A DNA stretch of 64,000 nt from Bidens hawaiensis (taxonomy: Eukaryota; Streptophyta; Magnoliopsida; Asterales; Asteraceae), in the NCBI GenBank assembly GCA_021521415.1, contig JAIQDT010000106.1:2469001-2533000 (forward strand), written 5' to 3'. The translations under genes were made by a program, and so were the position numbers. Positions 30,622-40,821 of the stretch are shown here, piece by piece; position 1 is the stretch's first letter; each line of letters begins with the position of its first letter. The notes under the pieces are model-generated. The model was not told the DNA's origin, made no database searches, and was given only the letters and a program-made list of their open reading frames with translations.

Positions 30622-33600
30622 ATGTCTTCACGTGATCTCGAGTCTTCGGCTGATGACAAGAGTACTGCTGGCGAGTGCCAGTGTGCTCTGCCCGGCGATC
30701 TGTATCGGTATGTTGTCAGGAAGTTCATGCTCGATCCTCTCGAGCCTGAGTTTCCTGAACCCCATCAGACCGTGTACGATGCCCCCAGAGGCAAGATCGG
30801 GGTTTATGCAGCATTCTTTGTCTATGGGAATCTTAGGTTCCCATTGACAAAGTTTGTTTACCGTGTCCTTGAGAGGCACGGTGTTCATCTGACCGAGTTG
30901 CACCCCATGGCGATCGCCAAGATTCGCCACTTCGAGTGGGTGTGCCGGATTTTGGGCATCGAGCCCCATGTTGACCGCCTAATGACCTTCTACACTTGGA
31001 GGTGCATCCAGGGGTGGTATACCCTGACAACCCGTATCAAGGGTTTGAAGATTTGCGCGACCGAGCGCAGTCTTCGCGCGTGGAAGCGGGAGTTCTTCTT
31101 TATCTCCGCTCGCGCCATTCCCCTTGCCATGAAGTTAAAGAATGGGCAAGCTCTCCCAAGCCTTCACGCCTCCAACTACCAGGAGGCGGAATGGTTTTCG
31201 AGGATATCTCGGATCCAATCTCCGGTTTACCGGTTTGCGGAGTCCGGGATGGTCATGTTGGGGATGAGCCGGGTCTGGAAGGCGGCGGACGCGCAGAAGG
31301 TTCCGATCGTCCTCGAATACGGTTCGAACTCTGTCCCTTACGGTATGCTTTCTTTCCTTTTATTGATTTTAAATTTCTTCTAACTTTTTCTCTGTTTATT
31401 TCAGAGGGGAACGACCTGAAGTCGCTCCTCAACCCGCGGGAGGCTGACGGTCCCGTACGGATGGGTACTCGCGCTCTTGACGAGAACGAGTTGCCCATCC
31501 TCGAACAGACTGCGGATCGGTTCGTGGAGGTCTATCCGCTAGGCCATGAGATCCTTAGCGCCAGGCGGCCAGGTAAGGCGCTCTTCAACCCTCGACCCCT
31601 CAATGTTGAAACCTCTGCTGGAATTCCTCTAATCGTCTGTTCTGATGAGGAATCCGCAGATGGTCCTCCGTTGGTGCGGAAGAAGAAGGCTGCCGGCGGG
31701 AAGGGAAAGGAGAAGGTGGCCTCCACTGCCGATCCGGTGCCTCTGTCCGACTCGGAGACAGAGAGCGAAGAGGTGGCGGGGAACCCCGGTGGTGAAAAGA
31801 CCACTGCTCCGGAGGTTGCGACTGTCACCTCCGGAGAGCCCAAGAAGACGACGGTGACCGGCGCAAAGAGGCCGGCTCCATCGGGTTCGTCCCGGCCTCT
31901 CCGTACCTTCAGGCTCAAGAAGACCCTTAAGTACAAATTTCCTTCAGCTTTTGTCTTCATAGTATAATATTCTAACACTTTTCTTCTTTACGCAGGCGTG
32001 GATGTTGACGCATTCCAGGGTGGAGTGCCGAGTAGTATCTCCCCGCCGATGACGGTAGGCTTGGTCAGCCTACCAGAGGCGACGACCCAGGCGCCCGCGC
32101 CTGCTTCCGCTGGTCCAGTTGCTCACTCTGAGCCGACTGTTCCAGCCGAGTTGACGTCACCGCCGGCCGTGAGTGCGATTTTTACAGCATCCTTCACCGA
32201 GCCGGCGGTTACCATTGCTGCGGAATCTGCGGCAGCGACCGCGGCGGCGACCACGGCGGCTGTTACTATGCCCCCGCCACCGGCAACGGCCGGCCCATCA
32301 GGTACGCATGGGGGTTCTCGCCAGTCTTTGCCACCTTCCCATCTGCCTGACCTTTTGGATGGATTTCCTTTGGGTTCAGGTGATGGGTTCGGCGGCTATC
32401 GGCCTGTTATAGACCCTACAGGTGCGTAGGGTTCCTTTGGCCCTTTATTTATATATATATATTTTTTTTTTATTTTTTTTTATCATCTTTTCCTAACTGC
32501 TTTGTTTCTTTTGCAGTGTCGGATTCCAATGAAGTGTATGTTCCGCGATGGAACATCCGCCGAGGAACAACCCTTCGTACCCCTGTAGAGTGCGTGGAAT
32601 GGGCTCGTCACGTAGCTCCCAGCGGTGCGTTGGGGGAAGCCATGGCTAGCTACCAGGAGGGTAGGCTACCCAATGAGCTTCGGGTTCTCCTGGCCCGGAT
32701 GCAGCCGCGCGTCGAGCTGCTTTGTCGTGAAAACGACAAGTTAAAAGCAGTTCGCGCGAAGGAAGTATCTCAAGCGCGGGCTCTCCGGGAGGAGAACCAA
32801 AAATTAACCGCAGTTGCTGCGGAGAAGGAGAAGGCCTTCAAGGCCCTCGAGGTTGAAGTTCAAGCTCGACTCGAGGCCCGTTCCAAGGCTGCCCAAGCTG
32901 TTAATGAACAGCTTCGGCTGGCTAAGGAGACTGCGAGGAACGCGACCGAGAGGGCCACCAAGGCTGAAGCTGTTGCTGAGCCTCTCCGCCTGGAGAATGA
33001 AGAACTTAAAGCCAAATTAGAGGCTCTTCAACAGGCTCATGATGCCTTGGCTATGGAGGATGCGAAGAAGCTTCAAGAGATCCTGGACCATAGGGGCGTG
33101 CTTGCCCACACCGAGCGGAAGCTTAAGGGCGTTGAAGAGGCCGCTGCAAAGGATGTGCTTCTTGCCAATCTTAATAAAAGCGAAGCCGAACGCGCCTGCA
33201 CCCAAGCTCAAGCCGCCCTTCAAGAAGCTCTGGTTGCCCAGGAATGGCTTCTTCGAGAAGCGTTGTCTCAGGTATTTTAGCTTTATGTCTTCACGCTTTC
33301 CTTTGTAAAATAGAAGTGTTTCTTATACTTGTACATTTTTTGTAGGTTGTGCATCGGGTCTTTTCAGAGACGTCTTATGACGATGCTATGAGCGCAGCCC
33401 TCAACGCTTCTCATGAGGATGGGGAAAAGGCCGGCTTCCTGCTTGGTCTAGGGTTCGTTGAGAAAGGCATCCCGCCTTCCAACTTCCCTTTGTTTGATGT
33501 AGACACTGAAGCTGCTTATGACCAAGCAGTGAATCAGTATGCCGCCTTCCCGCATCCGGTGGTGGAGAAGGTGAACGAAGTCGCTGCTGCTGATGATGGG

Positions 33601-33681
33601 CTTGCTGTCCTTAGAGCTTTTCTTGAACCGCCACACTCTGCTGATGGTGCGGGTCCAAGTGGAAGTGGTCCTGAAGCATGA
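30622..33681 (+). CDS. Spliced antisense ORF of the Tat element (PF04195-like plus coiled coil)
   Basis: Five exons: 30622-31342; 31405 to roughly 31900 (donor uncertain); 31996-32421; 32517-33271; 33346-33681. Firm junctions are TTACG|GTATGC...TTTCAG|AGGGG, CTACAG|GTGCGT...TTGCAG|TGTCG and TCTCAG|GTATTT...TGTAG|GTTGTG. Exon 1 resembles the Pfam 'putative gypsy type transposon' domain PF04195 (the stretch with FPLTKFVYRVLERHGVHL, then HPMAIAKIRHFEWVCRILG). Exons 2-3 are acidic and Ala/Pro-rich. Exon 4 is a long Ala/Glu/Lys/Leu coiled coil. Exon 5 is a conserved-looking tail. Total about 900 residues. No catalytic motif is visible. Antisense genes in this place are known in Tat elements such as Grande (gene 23); their role is unknown. 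Confidence 0.8.
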
Positions 33682-33784
33682 TCCAGAAGATCCCTTTCCA
33701 CCACTAGCGTAGATATTTGCTTTTGTATTTCTTTTGTATGCGGGTATACACCCAGCAATGTTTGTAATATTTGAGTTTCGATGA

Positions 33785-33790
33785 AATAAA
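33785..33790 (+). terminator. Poly(A) signal of the antisense gene
   Basis: AATAAA about 100 bases after the TGA ending at 33681, in a T-rich context (TTTGTAATATTTGAG upstream, TTTGTCC downstream). It fits a plant near-upstream element. Confidence 0.6.
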
Positions 33791-33837
33791 GAATGTGTTT
33801 GTCCTTTTCCTTGTTTATTTTACGCATGTTTAAACTT

Positions 33838-34190
33838 AGCAATTTCTTTAGTACTTAGATAAGTTAACTTTTTGACGTGGTAAATTATAAGTTTATTTTG
33901 CTTCCTCTTTCATGATTGTGCGGATAGGACCGTCACTTGCACTTAGTAGGATGGCTAAACTTACATTTATCCTGCGTGGAAGTTTACCTCATCTTTTCCT
34001 TTGAAATTTTCTAAGTGTTCAGAATAAGTTAACCTTTGAACGTGGTAGATGATAGGTTGAAGTTTTGCTTCCTTGTTTGTGATTGTGCGGGTAAGACCGT
34101 CACTTGCACTTACAAGGATGGCTAAACTTTACTTACATCTGACATGCGTGTAGGTTTTCCTTAGAACTTTTTAACATTTTTAGCGTTGTG
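33838..34190. repeat. Two tandem units of about 170 bp between antisense gene and pol
   Basis: GATTGTGCGG(A/G)TA(G/A)GACCGTCACTTGCA, then GGATGGCTAAACTT, occurs at about 33914 and 34081, each preceded by AATAAGTTAAC-like and TTTTGCTTCCT motifs. It is the zone where the convergent transcripts of pol and the antisense gene would end. Confidence 0.75.
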
Positions 34191-34370
34191 TTTATGCGGG
34201 TTTTGCCGCCTTCCACACGCAACTACTTACTTCTTCCCACATTGATGCGGTGAATACAGGCACATGGGAAGTTCATAAGTTAAAGGTAAGGCTATCAACA
34301 CATTGTGAAAGGAGAATCATTTCCATTAGAAGTGGCTCTTAGGCCTTTTCTTTACAAGTTTGGAATTGAT

Positions 34371-37300
34371 CTACATATAACATTTGCGTAATTGAGCTCC
34401 ATTCCATGTTCTTGGGATGGGAGTGCCATCGAGCCTTTCGAGCCGGTATGCGCCCTTTCCCAGAACTTGTTTGATAACGTATGGCCCTTCCCAGACCGGG
34501 GCCAGCTTTCCTGGGCGTTCTTGGTTCGAAGCCTCGTTGTTACGCAGTATGTAGTCTCCTTCATTGAAGTTGCAGAGTTTTACCCGCGTGTTGTAGTACT
34601 TTTGCATTTGTCGTTTGTAACTCTCTTCACACACTGCGGCTAAGTCTCTGCGTTCCTCGGTTAGCATAAGGTCTAACCGTCTTTCCGCATCATTGTCTTC
34701 TGGCTGGATCAAGACCCTTGGTGAGGGTAAACCAATTTCGACCGGGACCATGGCTTCAGTGCCATAAGTGAGACTGAACGGGGTTTCCCCCGTACTGGCC
34801 TTTTTCAGCGTTCTGTTTGCCCAAAGGACGTGCGGAAGCTCGTCCACCCAGCCGGATCTGTGTTCCAAGAGTCTTTTCTTTATGCCATCGACGATGCTCT
34901 TGTTTGCTCTTTCCACCTCACCATTACCTTGCGGGTGTGCCACTGAGGTAAAGGTGTGGGTGATTTGAAGTTCTTTCAGCCACTGCTGTAGCTTCTTGTC
35001 AGCAAAGTTGGTGCCGTTATCGCTCACCAAATTCTGTGGAAGTCCAAAACGACAAATAATAAATTCCCAAATAAATTTTTTGATATGTTTTGCGGTTGTT
35101 TGGGCTAAAGGTTTTGCTTCTATCCACTTGGTGAAGTAGTCAATGGCTACCACTAGGAACTGAACATTTCCTGCTGCTGTGGGAAATGGGCCTGTCACAT
35201 CTATGGCCCACTTCTGAAATGGCCACGAAGAAGTGACTGGAACAAGTTCATTCTTCGGGCGATGCGTGTTGGGTGCGTAAAGCTGGCAAGACCTGCATTT
35301 TCTGGTGTATGCCAGTGCATCCATATGCATCCCCGGCCAAAAGTATCCCGCATTGTTTAACTTAGCCACAACAGCGCGGGGACCTGCGTGAACTCCACAG
35401 ATGCCTTCGTGTACTTCCCTTAGGAGGTAGTCAGCATCTTGGTTGTCCACGCATCTTAAGAGTGGGCCAAGAAAGTTACGTCTGTAAAGGATGTCATCGA
35501 TGAGTTGATAATTCAGTGCTTTACAGCGTAGTTTTCTTGCCTGTGTTTTTGACTTGGGTAGTGTTCCTGCTGCAAGGTAATTTATTATTGGTGTCATCCA
35601 CGTTTCTGTACCGGTTTGGATGACACAAATTTCCTTGTGCGGGACTGATGGTGCTTCGAGGAGTTCAATGCGGATGTCCTTTCCCAAGTGGGTGAAGGCT
35701 AGTGATGCAAGCTTGCTTAACGCATCCGCAGATTTGTTTTCGCTACGCTTGACGTGTATGACTTTACAATCATTGAAATCACGCATAAGGGTTTTTGCCT
35801 GGGCGAGGTACAGGGCCATTGTGTCGTTCACAGCCGTGTACGTCCCATTTATTTGGTTGGCCACTAGCAAGGAATCCACGTGGGCTTCCAAGTTTTTCAC
35901 TCCCATCTTACGCGCAATTCTCAATCCGGCCAAGAATGCTTCATATTCGGCTTCGTTATTTGTACTTGGAAAATCCAGCCGAATAGCGTAAGTATATTCT
36001 TGGCCTGCTGGGTTGGTTAATTTTAACCCTGCGCCTGAACCCTCGTTACTGGCTGCTCCATCAGTGTAGAGTCGCCAGACATCATTGATGTCCTGTGCTG
36101 GGGAGGGTTGAGCCTCCTCCTGGCACTCTTTCTCCCGCGAAGCGGGGACTTCTGCAACAAAATCGGCCAGGACCTGGCCTTTTATGGCTGGTCTTGGCTT
36201 GTACTTAATTGCATATTCTCCCAATTCAATTGCCCATTTGGCTAGACGTCCCGATAATTCGGGTTTGCCTAGAACGTTTGAGAGTTTGAAGTTGGTGAGA
36301 ATGGTGATTGGGTGGCCCTGGAAATATCGTCTTAACCTGCGTGAAGCGTGTATAAGTGCTAAGACTAATTTTTCGAGGGTAGAGTACCGGGTTTCTACGT
36401 CTGTTAGTACACGGCTAACATAATAGATTGGCATCTGGATGCCTTTTCGTTCTACTAGCAGGACTGCCCCGGTTGCTCTATCTGTTGCGGAAAGGTATAG
36501 GATTAACTCCTCTCCCGCTTGTGGTGCTGTAAGTGTTGGGAGTTCGATCAGGCGTGACCGAATCTCCTGAAAAGCTGCTTCCGCTTCTGGTGTCCAGCGG
36601 AAGTGCGTTTTCTTTAAGCAGTTTCTCAATGTTGACACGAAAGGGAACGACTTATCCGCATGGTTTGCCAAAAAGCGATTAAGTGCGACTAGTCGTCCAT
36701 TCAGTGTCTGAGCCTGTTTAATGGTGGTAGGTGATTCCATTTTAACAATGGCTTCGACCTTTTCAGGGTTCGCTCTGAAGCCATCTTTAGTAACGATGAC
36801 TCCCAAGAACTTCCCTTCTTCCATCCCAAATGAACACTTGCTCGGGTTGAGCTTCATGTTTATCTTTCTGAGCGTGTTGAAAGTTTCTTCAATGTCTTTC
36901 AACATCGCTTCTGGCTCGGGGCTTTTGATGACCAAATCATCCATATAAACTTCCAAGTTTCTCCCGATTTGGGCATGAAACTCTTTGTCCATCAGTCGTT
37001 GGTACGTGGACCCTGCATTCTTAAGTCCGAATGGCATCATTTTATAACAAAATGTTCCATCGGGCGTCCGAAATGCGGTTTTGTCCTGGTCATCTACAGC
37101 CATGTGGATTTGGTGGTACCCCTTATACGCATCCAAGAAGCATTTAAGGTGAAATGGTGCCAACGAATCCACCTTAAGATCAATTTCTGGTAACGGATAA
37201 CAATCTTTGGGGCATGCTTTGTTCAAGTCTTTGAAATCTATGCACATGCGCCATTGTTTGTCATTCTTCGGTACCATTACGGGATTTGCAACCCAAGTTT

Positions 37301-37988
37301 GATATCTACTAACGCGTACGATGCCTGCGTCAAGGAGTTCCTTGACTTGGGTTCTACACGCGTTAGTTTGTTCAGGCCCCATTACTCTGCGCTTTTGTAC
37401 GACTGGCGTAACAGCCGGATCGCACTTGAGCTTATGCTCCGCTTTACTTCGGGGAACACCAGTCATGTCAGCTGGTGCCCACGCAAAGATGTCAGCGTTT
37501 TTCTGCAGTAAGCGTTTGAGTAAGGTGCGGGTGGGATCAACGATTGTTGGGCCAATGGTAACGGCCTGGTCGGGGTATTTGCCATTGAAGGCCCATTTTT
37601 CCGGTTCGGTGATGGTTGGTTTAGCCATTTTCGGTTTGGGTTTAGATGAGACAGATGCGATGCATACCTGGGGAATGCCAGTGATCATCGCTACACCCTC
37701 AGCTGTTGGCCATCCCATCATGCCGTGGACTGAAGATACCACGGCGTTGAATCTTGCCATCCCGTCTCTTCCGAATAGGATGTCGTACGTGTGGTGTGGC
37801 TTTTTCATCACGACAAAATCCACGTCTTCTGTGCGTGAATGATTCCCATCGGTAAGAGTAACGGGGAAAGACAGGATACCCAGGGGGGTGTTTGTGCTGC
37901 CGTCAAACCCTTCCATTGAGGCATAGACCGTTTCCAAGCGTTCTTTGTCTTCGTCATCCAGCTTGTCAAAGAACTGCCTGTACATCAC
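34371..37988 (-). CDS. pol: Tat-type Gypsy polyprotein: protease remainder, RT, RNase H, second RNase H, integrase
   Basis: 1205 open codons. Residues 1-110 are the C-terminal part of the protease (ILFGRD-type flap). RT covers about 215-400, with YMDD at 348-351. The first RNase H, about 495-610, has lost canonical acids (Ser in YLSATD, Asn in TNFK). A second RNase H at about 636-765 keeps its acids (Asp642, Glu678, Asp704, Asp754). Integrase has HHCC (His859, His866, Cys897, Cys900) and a DDE triad (Asp929, Asp989, Glu1023), then a GPYVIKQVL-type C-terminal domain. A degenerate first and intact second RNase H is the known Tat pattern. The protease active-site motif DNGASS lies just upstream at about 38004-38021 in another frame. 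Read as a fragment of a gag-pro-pol polyprotein, so the first codon here is not a natural start. Confidence 0.93.
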   Translation of the reverse strand: MMYRQFFDKLDDEDKERLETVYASMEGFDGSTNTPLGILSFPVTLTDGNHSRTEDVDFVVMKKPHHTYDILFGRDGMARFNAVVSSVHGMMGWPTAEGVAMITGIPQVCIASVSSKPKPKMAKPTITEPEKWAFNGKYPDQAVTIGPTIVDPTRTLLKRLLQKNADIFAWAPADMTGVPRSKAEHKLKCDPAVTPVVQKRRVMGPEQTNACRTQVKELLDAGIVRVSRYQTWVANPVMVPKNDKQWRMCIDFKDLNKACPKDCYPLPEIDLKVDSLAPFHLKCFLDAYKGYHQIHMAVDDQDKTAFRTPDGTFCYKMMPFGLKNAGSTYQRLMDKEFHAQIGRNLEVYMDDLVIKSPEPEAMLKDIEETFNTLRKINMKLNPSKCSFGMEEGKFLGVIVTKDGFRANPEKVEAIVKMESPTTIKQAQTLNGRLVALNRFLANHADKSFPFVSTLRNCLKKTHFRWTPEAEAAFQEIRSRLIELPTLTAPQAGEELILYLSATDRATGAVLLVERKGIQMPIYYVSRVLTDVETRYSTLEKLVLALIHASRRLRRYFQGHPITILTNFKLSNVLGKPELSGRLAKWAIELGEYAIKYKPRPAIKGQVLADFVAEVPASREKECQEEAQPSPAQDINDVWRLYTDGAASNEGSGAGLKLTNPAGQEYTYAIRLDFPSTNNEAEYEAFLAGLRIARKMGVKNLEAHVDSLLVANQINGTYTAVNDTMALYLAQAKTLMRDFNDCKVIHVKRSENKSADALSKLASLAFTHLGKDIRIELLEAPSVPHKEICVIQTGTETWMTPIINYLAAGTLPKSKTQARKLRCKALNYQLIDDILYRRNFLGPLLRCVDNQDADYLLREVHEGICGVHAGPRAVVAKLNNAGYFWPGMHMDALAYTRKCRSCQLYAPNTHRPKNELVPVTSSWPFQKWAIDVTGPFPTAAGNVQFLVVAIDYFTKWIEAKPLAQTTAKHIKKFIWEFIICRFGLPQNLVSDNGTNFADKKLQQWLKELQITHTFTSVAHPQGNGEVERANKSIVDGIKKRLLEHRSGWVDELPHVLWANRTLKKASTGETPFSLTYGTEAMVPVEIGLPSPRVLIQPEDNDAERRLDLMLTEERRDLAAVCEESYKRQMQKYYNTRVKLCNFNEGDYILRNNEASNQERPGKLAPVWEGPYVIKQVLGKGAYRLERLDGTPIPRTWNGAQLRKCYM

Positions 37989-38006
37989 TGTGACGAAGCG
38001 CCGTTG

Positions 38007-38411
38007 TCAGCAAGAGTGCGGGAAGTGATGTAGTGCCCCAGCTGGCTTTTGATCGATAGGGCCTTCTTTGCTGGGGCCTCCTGGCACTCGCGGGAAGCGC
38101 ACCTCAGCTTCCTTCCACGCGCATGGTTCTGTCACTCGTCTTTTTCTTCCTCTGACCTTACCATGAACCATGTTGATGCTGATGTCGACGGGCTTTCGTC
38201 CGTTACCTCTGTACCGGTTGTCATTCCTTCCTCCCTTCTTGATTGATGCCACGAGATGTGCAAGTCTTCCATCATTGACAAATGTTTCAACAATATCCTT
38301 CAAGGATGTGCACTCTTCAGTACCATGACCCTTTGTCCCATGGAAATCACAGGATTTGCTTTGATCCGCATTAGGTCGCTGCCGGATCAATGTGGGTTTT
38401 GGCCATGGCAA
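38007..38411 (-). pseudogene. Gag tail with CCHC-like knuckle and protease start, frame-disrupted
   Basis: The knuckle CDFHGTKGHGTEEC and the following segment (SLKDIVETFVNDGRLAHLV) are typical of Tat-lineage gag C-termini. The frame continues to the stop at 38007, but the protease catalytic motif DNGASS sits in a different frame, and one more shift is needed to enter pol at 37988. At its start it is also out of frame with gag, whose correct-looking reading (TEIFATEKLPW) belongs to this frame. At least three frame changes between gag and pol are therefore inferred. Confidence 0.7.
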
Positions 38412-39721
38412 TTTTTCGGTGGCAAATATCTCCGTGACGCTCTTGGTGAGTGGCGTCCACCGGTGTTTCCGCTTGAAGGGTGTGTGTTGTCCCTTCCGCC
38501 AACAAGAGGGCGAGAGCTGGATGAGGTGTCAAAGTTTACCCTTGACTGCCAAATACCTAGCCGCCTCTTTTTGTTCTGCCGGGCGATCCTAACGTTGTTC
38601 TCCCTTGTCCTCTGCGTGTAGAGGTGTGTACTCTGGGGAAGATCTCTCCCCAGCTGCTTCTCCGTCTCGGCAAAGCGCTTGGCTGCCGTCATGATGGCAT
38701 CCCATGTGGATGGCATGCCGTCCTTACCCGTCAATGTGCGGATAAGCTCTGGGTACTCGGCGCCCTGGATGAAAGCGGCGCGAACAAGATCTTCACTTAT
38801 GTTGCCCAGACTCAGCTTCTTGGAGTTGAAGCGGGTGATGAAGTCTAGTAAAGATTCATCCTCCTCTCTAACGCAGTTGAGGATCGTCCACTGCTCTTCA
38901 GTATACTTCCTCTGCTGGCTGAAGTGCTGGCTGAACTTGTTCTGAAAGTCCGCCCAGTCATATATGTGGTGGACCGGTAAACGATCGAACCATGCCCTGG
39001 CTGCTCCGACCAGAGTCATCTGGAACATGTAACACCACGTGGGTTCCGTCCAGTTACTGACGGTAGCCCCCGCAATAAACCTGTTCAAATGGTCGTCTGG
39101 GTCGGATAGACCATCATAAGTGCCAATGTTGGACATTTGTTTGGCACTTCTCGGGCCGATTGCTTCCGCAATGTCCCTTGCAAATTTTGACTTTCCTGCA
39201 TTCGTAGCAGTTGGTCTAAAGGTTTTGGAGAAGTCACGCGGGTTTCTCTCCGCATTTGTTGGTTTAAAAGCTTCCCCAAAATTCCTTTTTGGTTGGAAGT
39301 CCGTTTCCTTACGCTTCCCTTTCGCCTTATGGCGAGGGTTTGCGTCGGTATCGGATTCTTCTCTTTCGTCGTCTGAGTACTCGCACTCACTGTTCATATT
39401 GAGGTGTTGGCGAGTACTGCCGAATTCGTCAGCCTGTTGAACTGAACGCAAGCGTTCGTCCAATTCAGCTTGGAACTCTCTTTGACGTGCTTCGGCCCAC
39501 GCCTTCACTTCATCAAGTGTTTGGCGAGGGATCCTTCGTTTTTCCAACTGGGCATCAGTGAACCCCAGTGGAATATTTACTGCACTTGCCCCGGCTTGGG
39601 TAGGCGGGGTAGTGTTCGTAAGAATTGTATAACCGCCGGTGTTCCCCCCAGTTGCTGGGGTTGTGGTTACCGGGGTTTCTTGGTCGGTTACTGGCCTTAG
39701 GACCGGAGTAACGTTAACCAT
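38387..39721 (-). CDS. gag: Gypsy gag (capsid) ORF, C-terminus shifted
   Basis: 444 codons from an ATG 66 bases after the LTR. The first 200 residues are polar and charged, including a basic patch (HKAKGKRKE). Residues about 205-330 carry the retrotransposon gag domain: NIGTYDGLSDPDDHLNRF, then MFQMTLVGAARAWFDRLP and AFIQGAEYPELI. Beyond about residue 385 the frame loses its family character and ends at 38387, while the proper continuation lies in the overlapping frame at 38007-38411. The capsid forms the particle in which reverse transcription occurs. This copy would make a truncated protein. Confidence 0.85.
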   Translation of the reverse strand: MVNVTPVLRPVTDQETPVTTTPATGGNTGGYTILTNTTPPTQAGASAVNIPLGFTDAQLEKRRIPRQTLDEVKAWAEARQREFQAELDERLRSVQQADEFGSTRQHLNMNSECEYSDDEREESDTDANPRHKAKGKRKETDFQPKRNFGEAFKPTNAERNPRDFSKTFRPTATNAGKSKFARDIAEAIGPRSAKQMSNIGTYDGLSDPDDHLNRFIAGATVSNWTEPTWCYMFQMTLVGAARAWFDRLPVHHIYDWADFQNKFSQHFSQQRKYTEEQWTILNCVREEDESLLDFITRFNSKKLSLGNISEDLVRAAFIQGAEYPELIRTLTGKDGMPSTWDAIMTAAKRFAETEKQLGRDLPQSTHLYTQRTRENNVRIARQNKKRRLGIWQSRVNFDTSSSSRPLVGGRDNTHPSSGNTGGRHSPRASRRYLPPKNCHGQNPH

Positions 39722-39771
39722 TTCTTCAGAAATTTTGAAAAAAAAAACTAAATTAGTTCTAGCTTTTTATG

Positions 39772-39786
39772 CACGGATGGCGCCAA
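39772..39786 (-). other. Primer-binding site of the Tat element
   Basis: On the minus strand TTGGCGCCATCCGTG follows the LTR end directly. It is identical to the first 15 bases of the site at 24849 in the neighbouring minisatellite element. Confidence 0.85.
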
Positions 39787-40821
39787 TGAAGAAACACTAA
39801 GTGAACCCTGGACAGATTATAGATAATCTGGGGGTTAAGTAATGTTTCCCAAGGGGATGAGGTCTAGCAGAGAATTGTTCTTCAGGGGACCTGCAAAACA
39901 GACACCGTAAGCTCGTCACTGAGAAGGGGGGGGGGGGGTTCCTCCTTGTGACCACCCTCCGGCGTGAGAATCAGACTAGATTGCTCTGAATATAAGTATA
40001 TATTAAGAGATTGCTAGATAAGATTGAGATATCAGATGATCTTACCATTCCAAGATGTTGGAGTATTTATAGCCGAAGGTAGGTTTCCTAGAAGGTACAG
40101 CCGGCTGAATAGTATTCCTGTTCTACCAACAGTGGACTATGCACAGGCCATACTGGTTGGTGGATAGGTTACGGCCAACAGTAACAAAGTCGGCTGCACT
40201 ATTCCACCAACTGTAGATTATGCACGTCCCACCAACTGTGGACTATACGCAGGCCATGCTGGTTGGTGAATAGGTTACGGCCAACAGTAACACTATTCCA
40301 CCAACTGTAGGCTGCGCACGTCCCACAGTAAGGGTTGGTGAGTAGGCAGCGGCTAATAGTGACAAACAGTACTAGAGGGTGCTCCTCCTCGTATTGTTGT
40401 CGGTGAGCTGTCATCCTGCGATTGGTTCATGGGCTGCTTTGGTCAATTTGTCTGTTCCGCCCATACCTTAGCAGGTATAGTACGAAAGACCTTCCAGAAG
40501 CATACGGACTGGCTCACTTGGGCGGGAGTATTCCCGCCTTGCTCATTCCTTCATGTGACTACTGAAGTAGCTAATGCCTTTGTGCGTGTAGCCTTGCTGT
40601 TAGTGCGGGTAGCCTTCCCTGATGGCTTGTATCCGCAGCTGCGGGAACAGGCGGGGTACTTCACCATTGGGAGGCTTTCCCTGCGGGTACAGCTGGCGTA
40701 CTGCGCGTAAGGTTCTTTGAGCATGGTGGGTCCTGCTGGAGCAGTTGGTCCTTGCGCAGACGTCCCTGTTCAAGGTGAGTCTTGCGGGTCCAACTGGGCT
40801 CTGCTGGGACCTACCTCTTCA
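39787..40821 (-). repeat. 5' LTR (element orientation) of the Tat element, 1035 bp
   Basis: Matches 28438-29468. The differences seen are at TTTCCCA(C/A)GGG, GAGATA(A/T)CAG and CCGGCT(T/G)AATAG, and a G tract four bases longer near 39926. The LTR holds two open frames of 71 and 93 codons that are repeated in the other LTR and are not genes. Confidence 0.95.

Larger units (their letters stand above)
28438..40821 (-). mobile_element. Complete Ty3/Gypsy retrotransposon, Tat lineage, minus strand
   Basis: 12,384 bp bounded by near-identical LTRs and the target duplication GGGTG (28433-28437 and 40822-40826). Reading the minus strand: LTR (40821-39787), primer-binding site, gag (39721 downward), gag tail with zinc knuckle and protease start, pol (37988-34371), then an antisense gene on the plus strand (30622-33681), purine tract, LTR (29468-28438). 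Pol order protease-RT-RNase H-second RNase H-integrase identifies Gypsy. The second RNase H and the antisense gene between pol and the 3' LTR are Tat-lineage features. Pol is open, but gag/protease needs several frame changes, so this copy is probably not autonomous as sequenced. Confidence 0.95.

Noticed and set aside
30628..31978. Minus-strand frames of 65-148 codons opposite the antisense gene
   Set aside because: Shadows of the PF04195-like plus-strand exons, which have the better domain match and splice signals.
35620..37842. Plus-strand frames of 60-173 codons across the pol region
   Set aside because: Shadows of the intact minus-strand pol frame.
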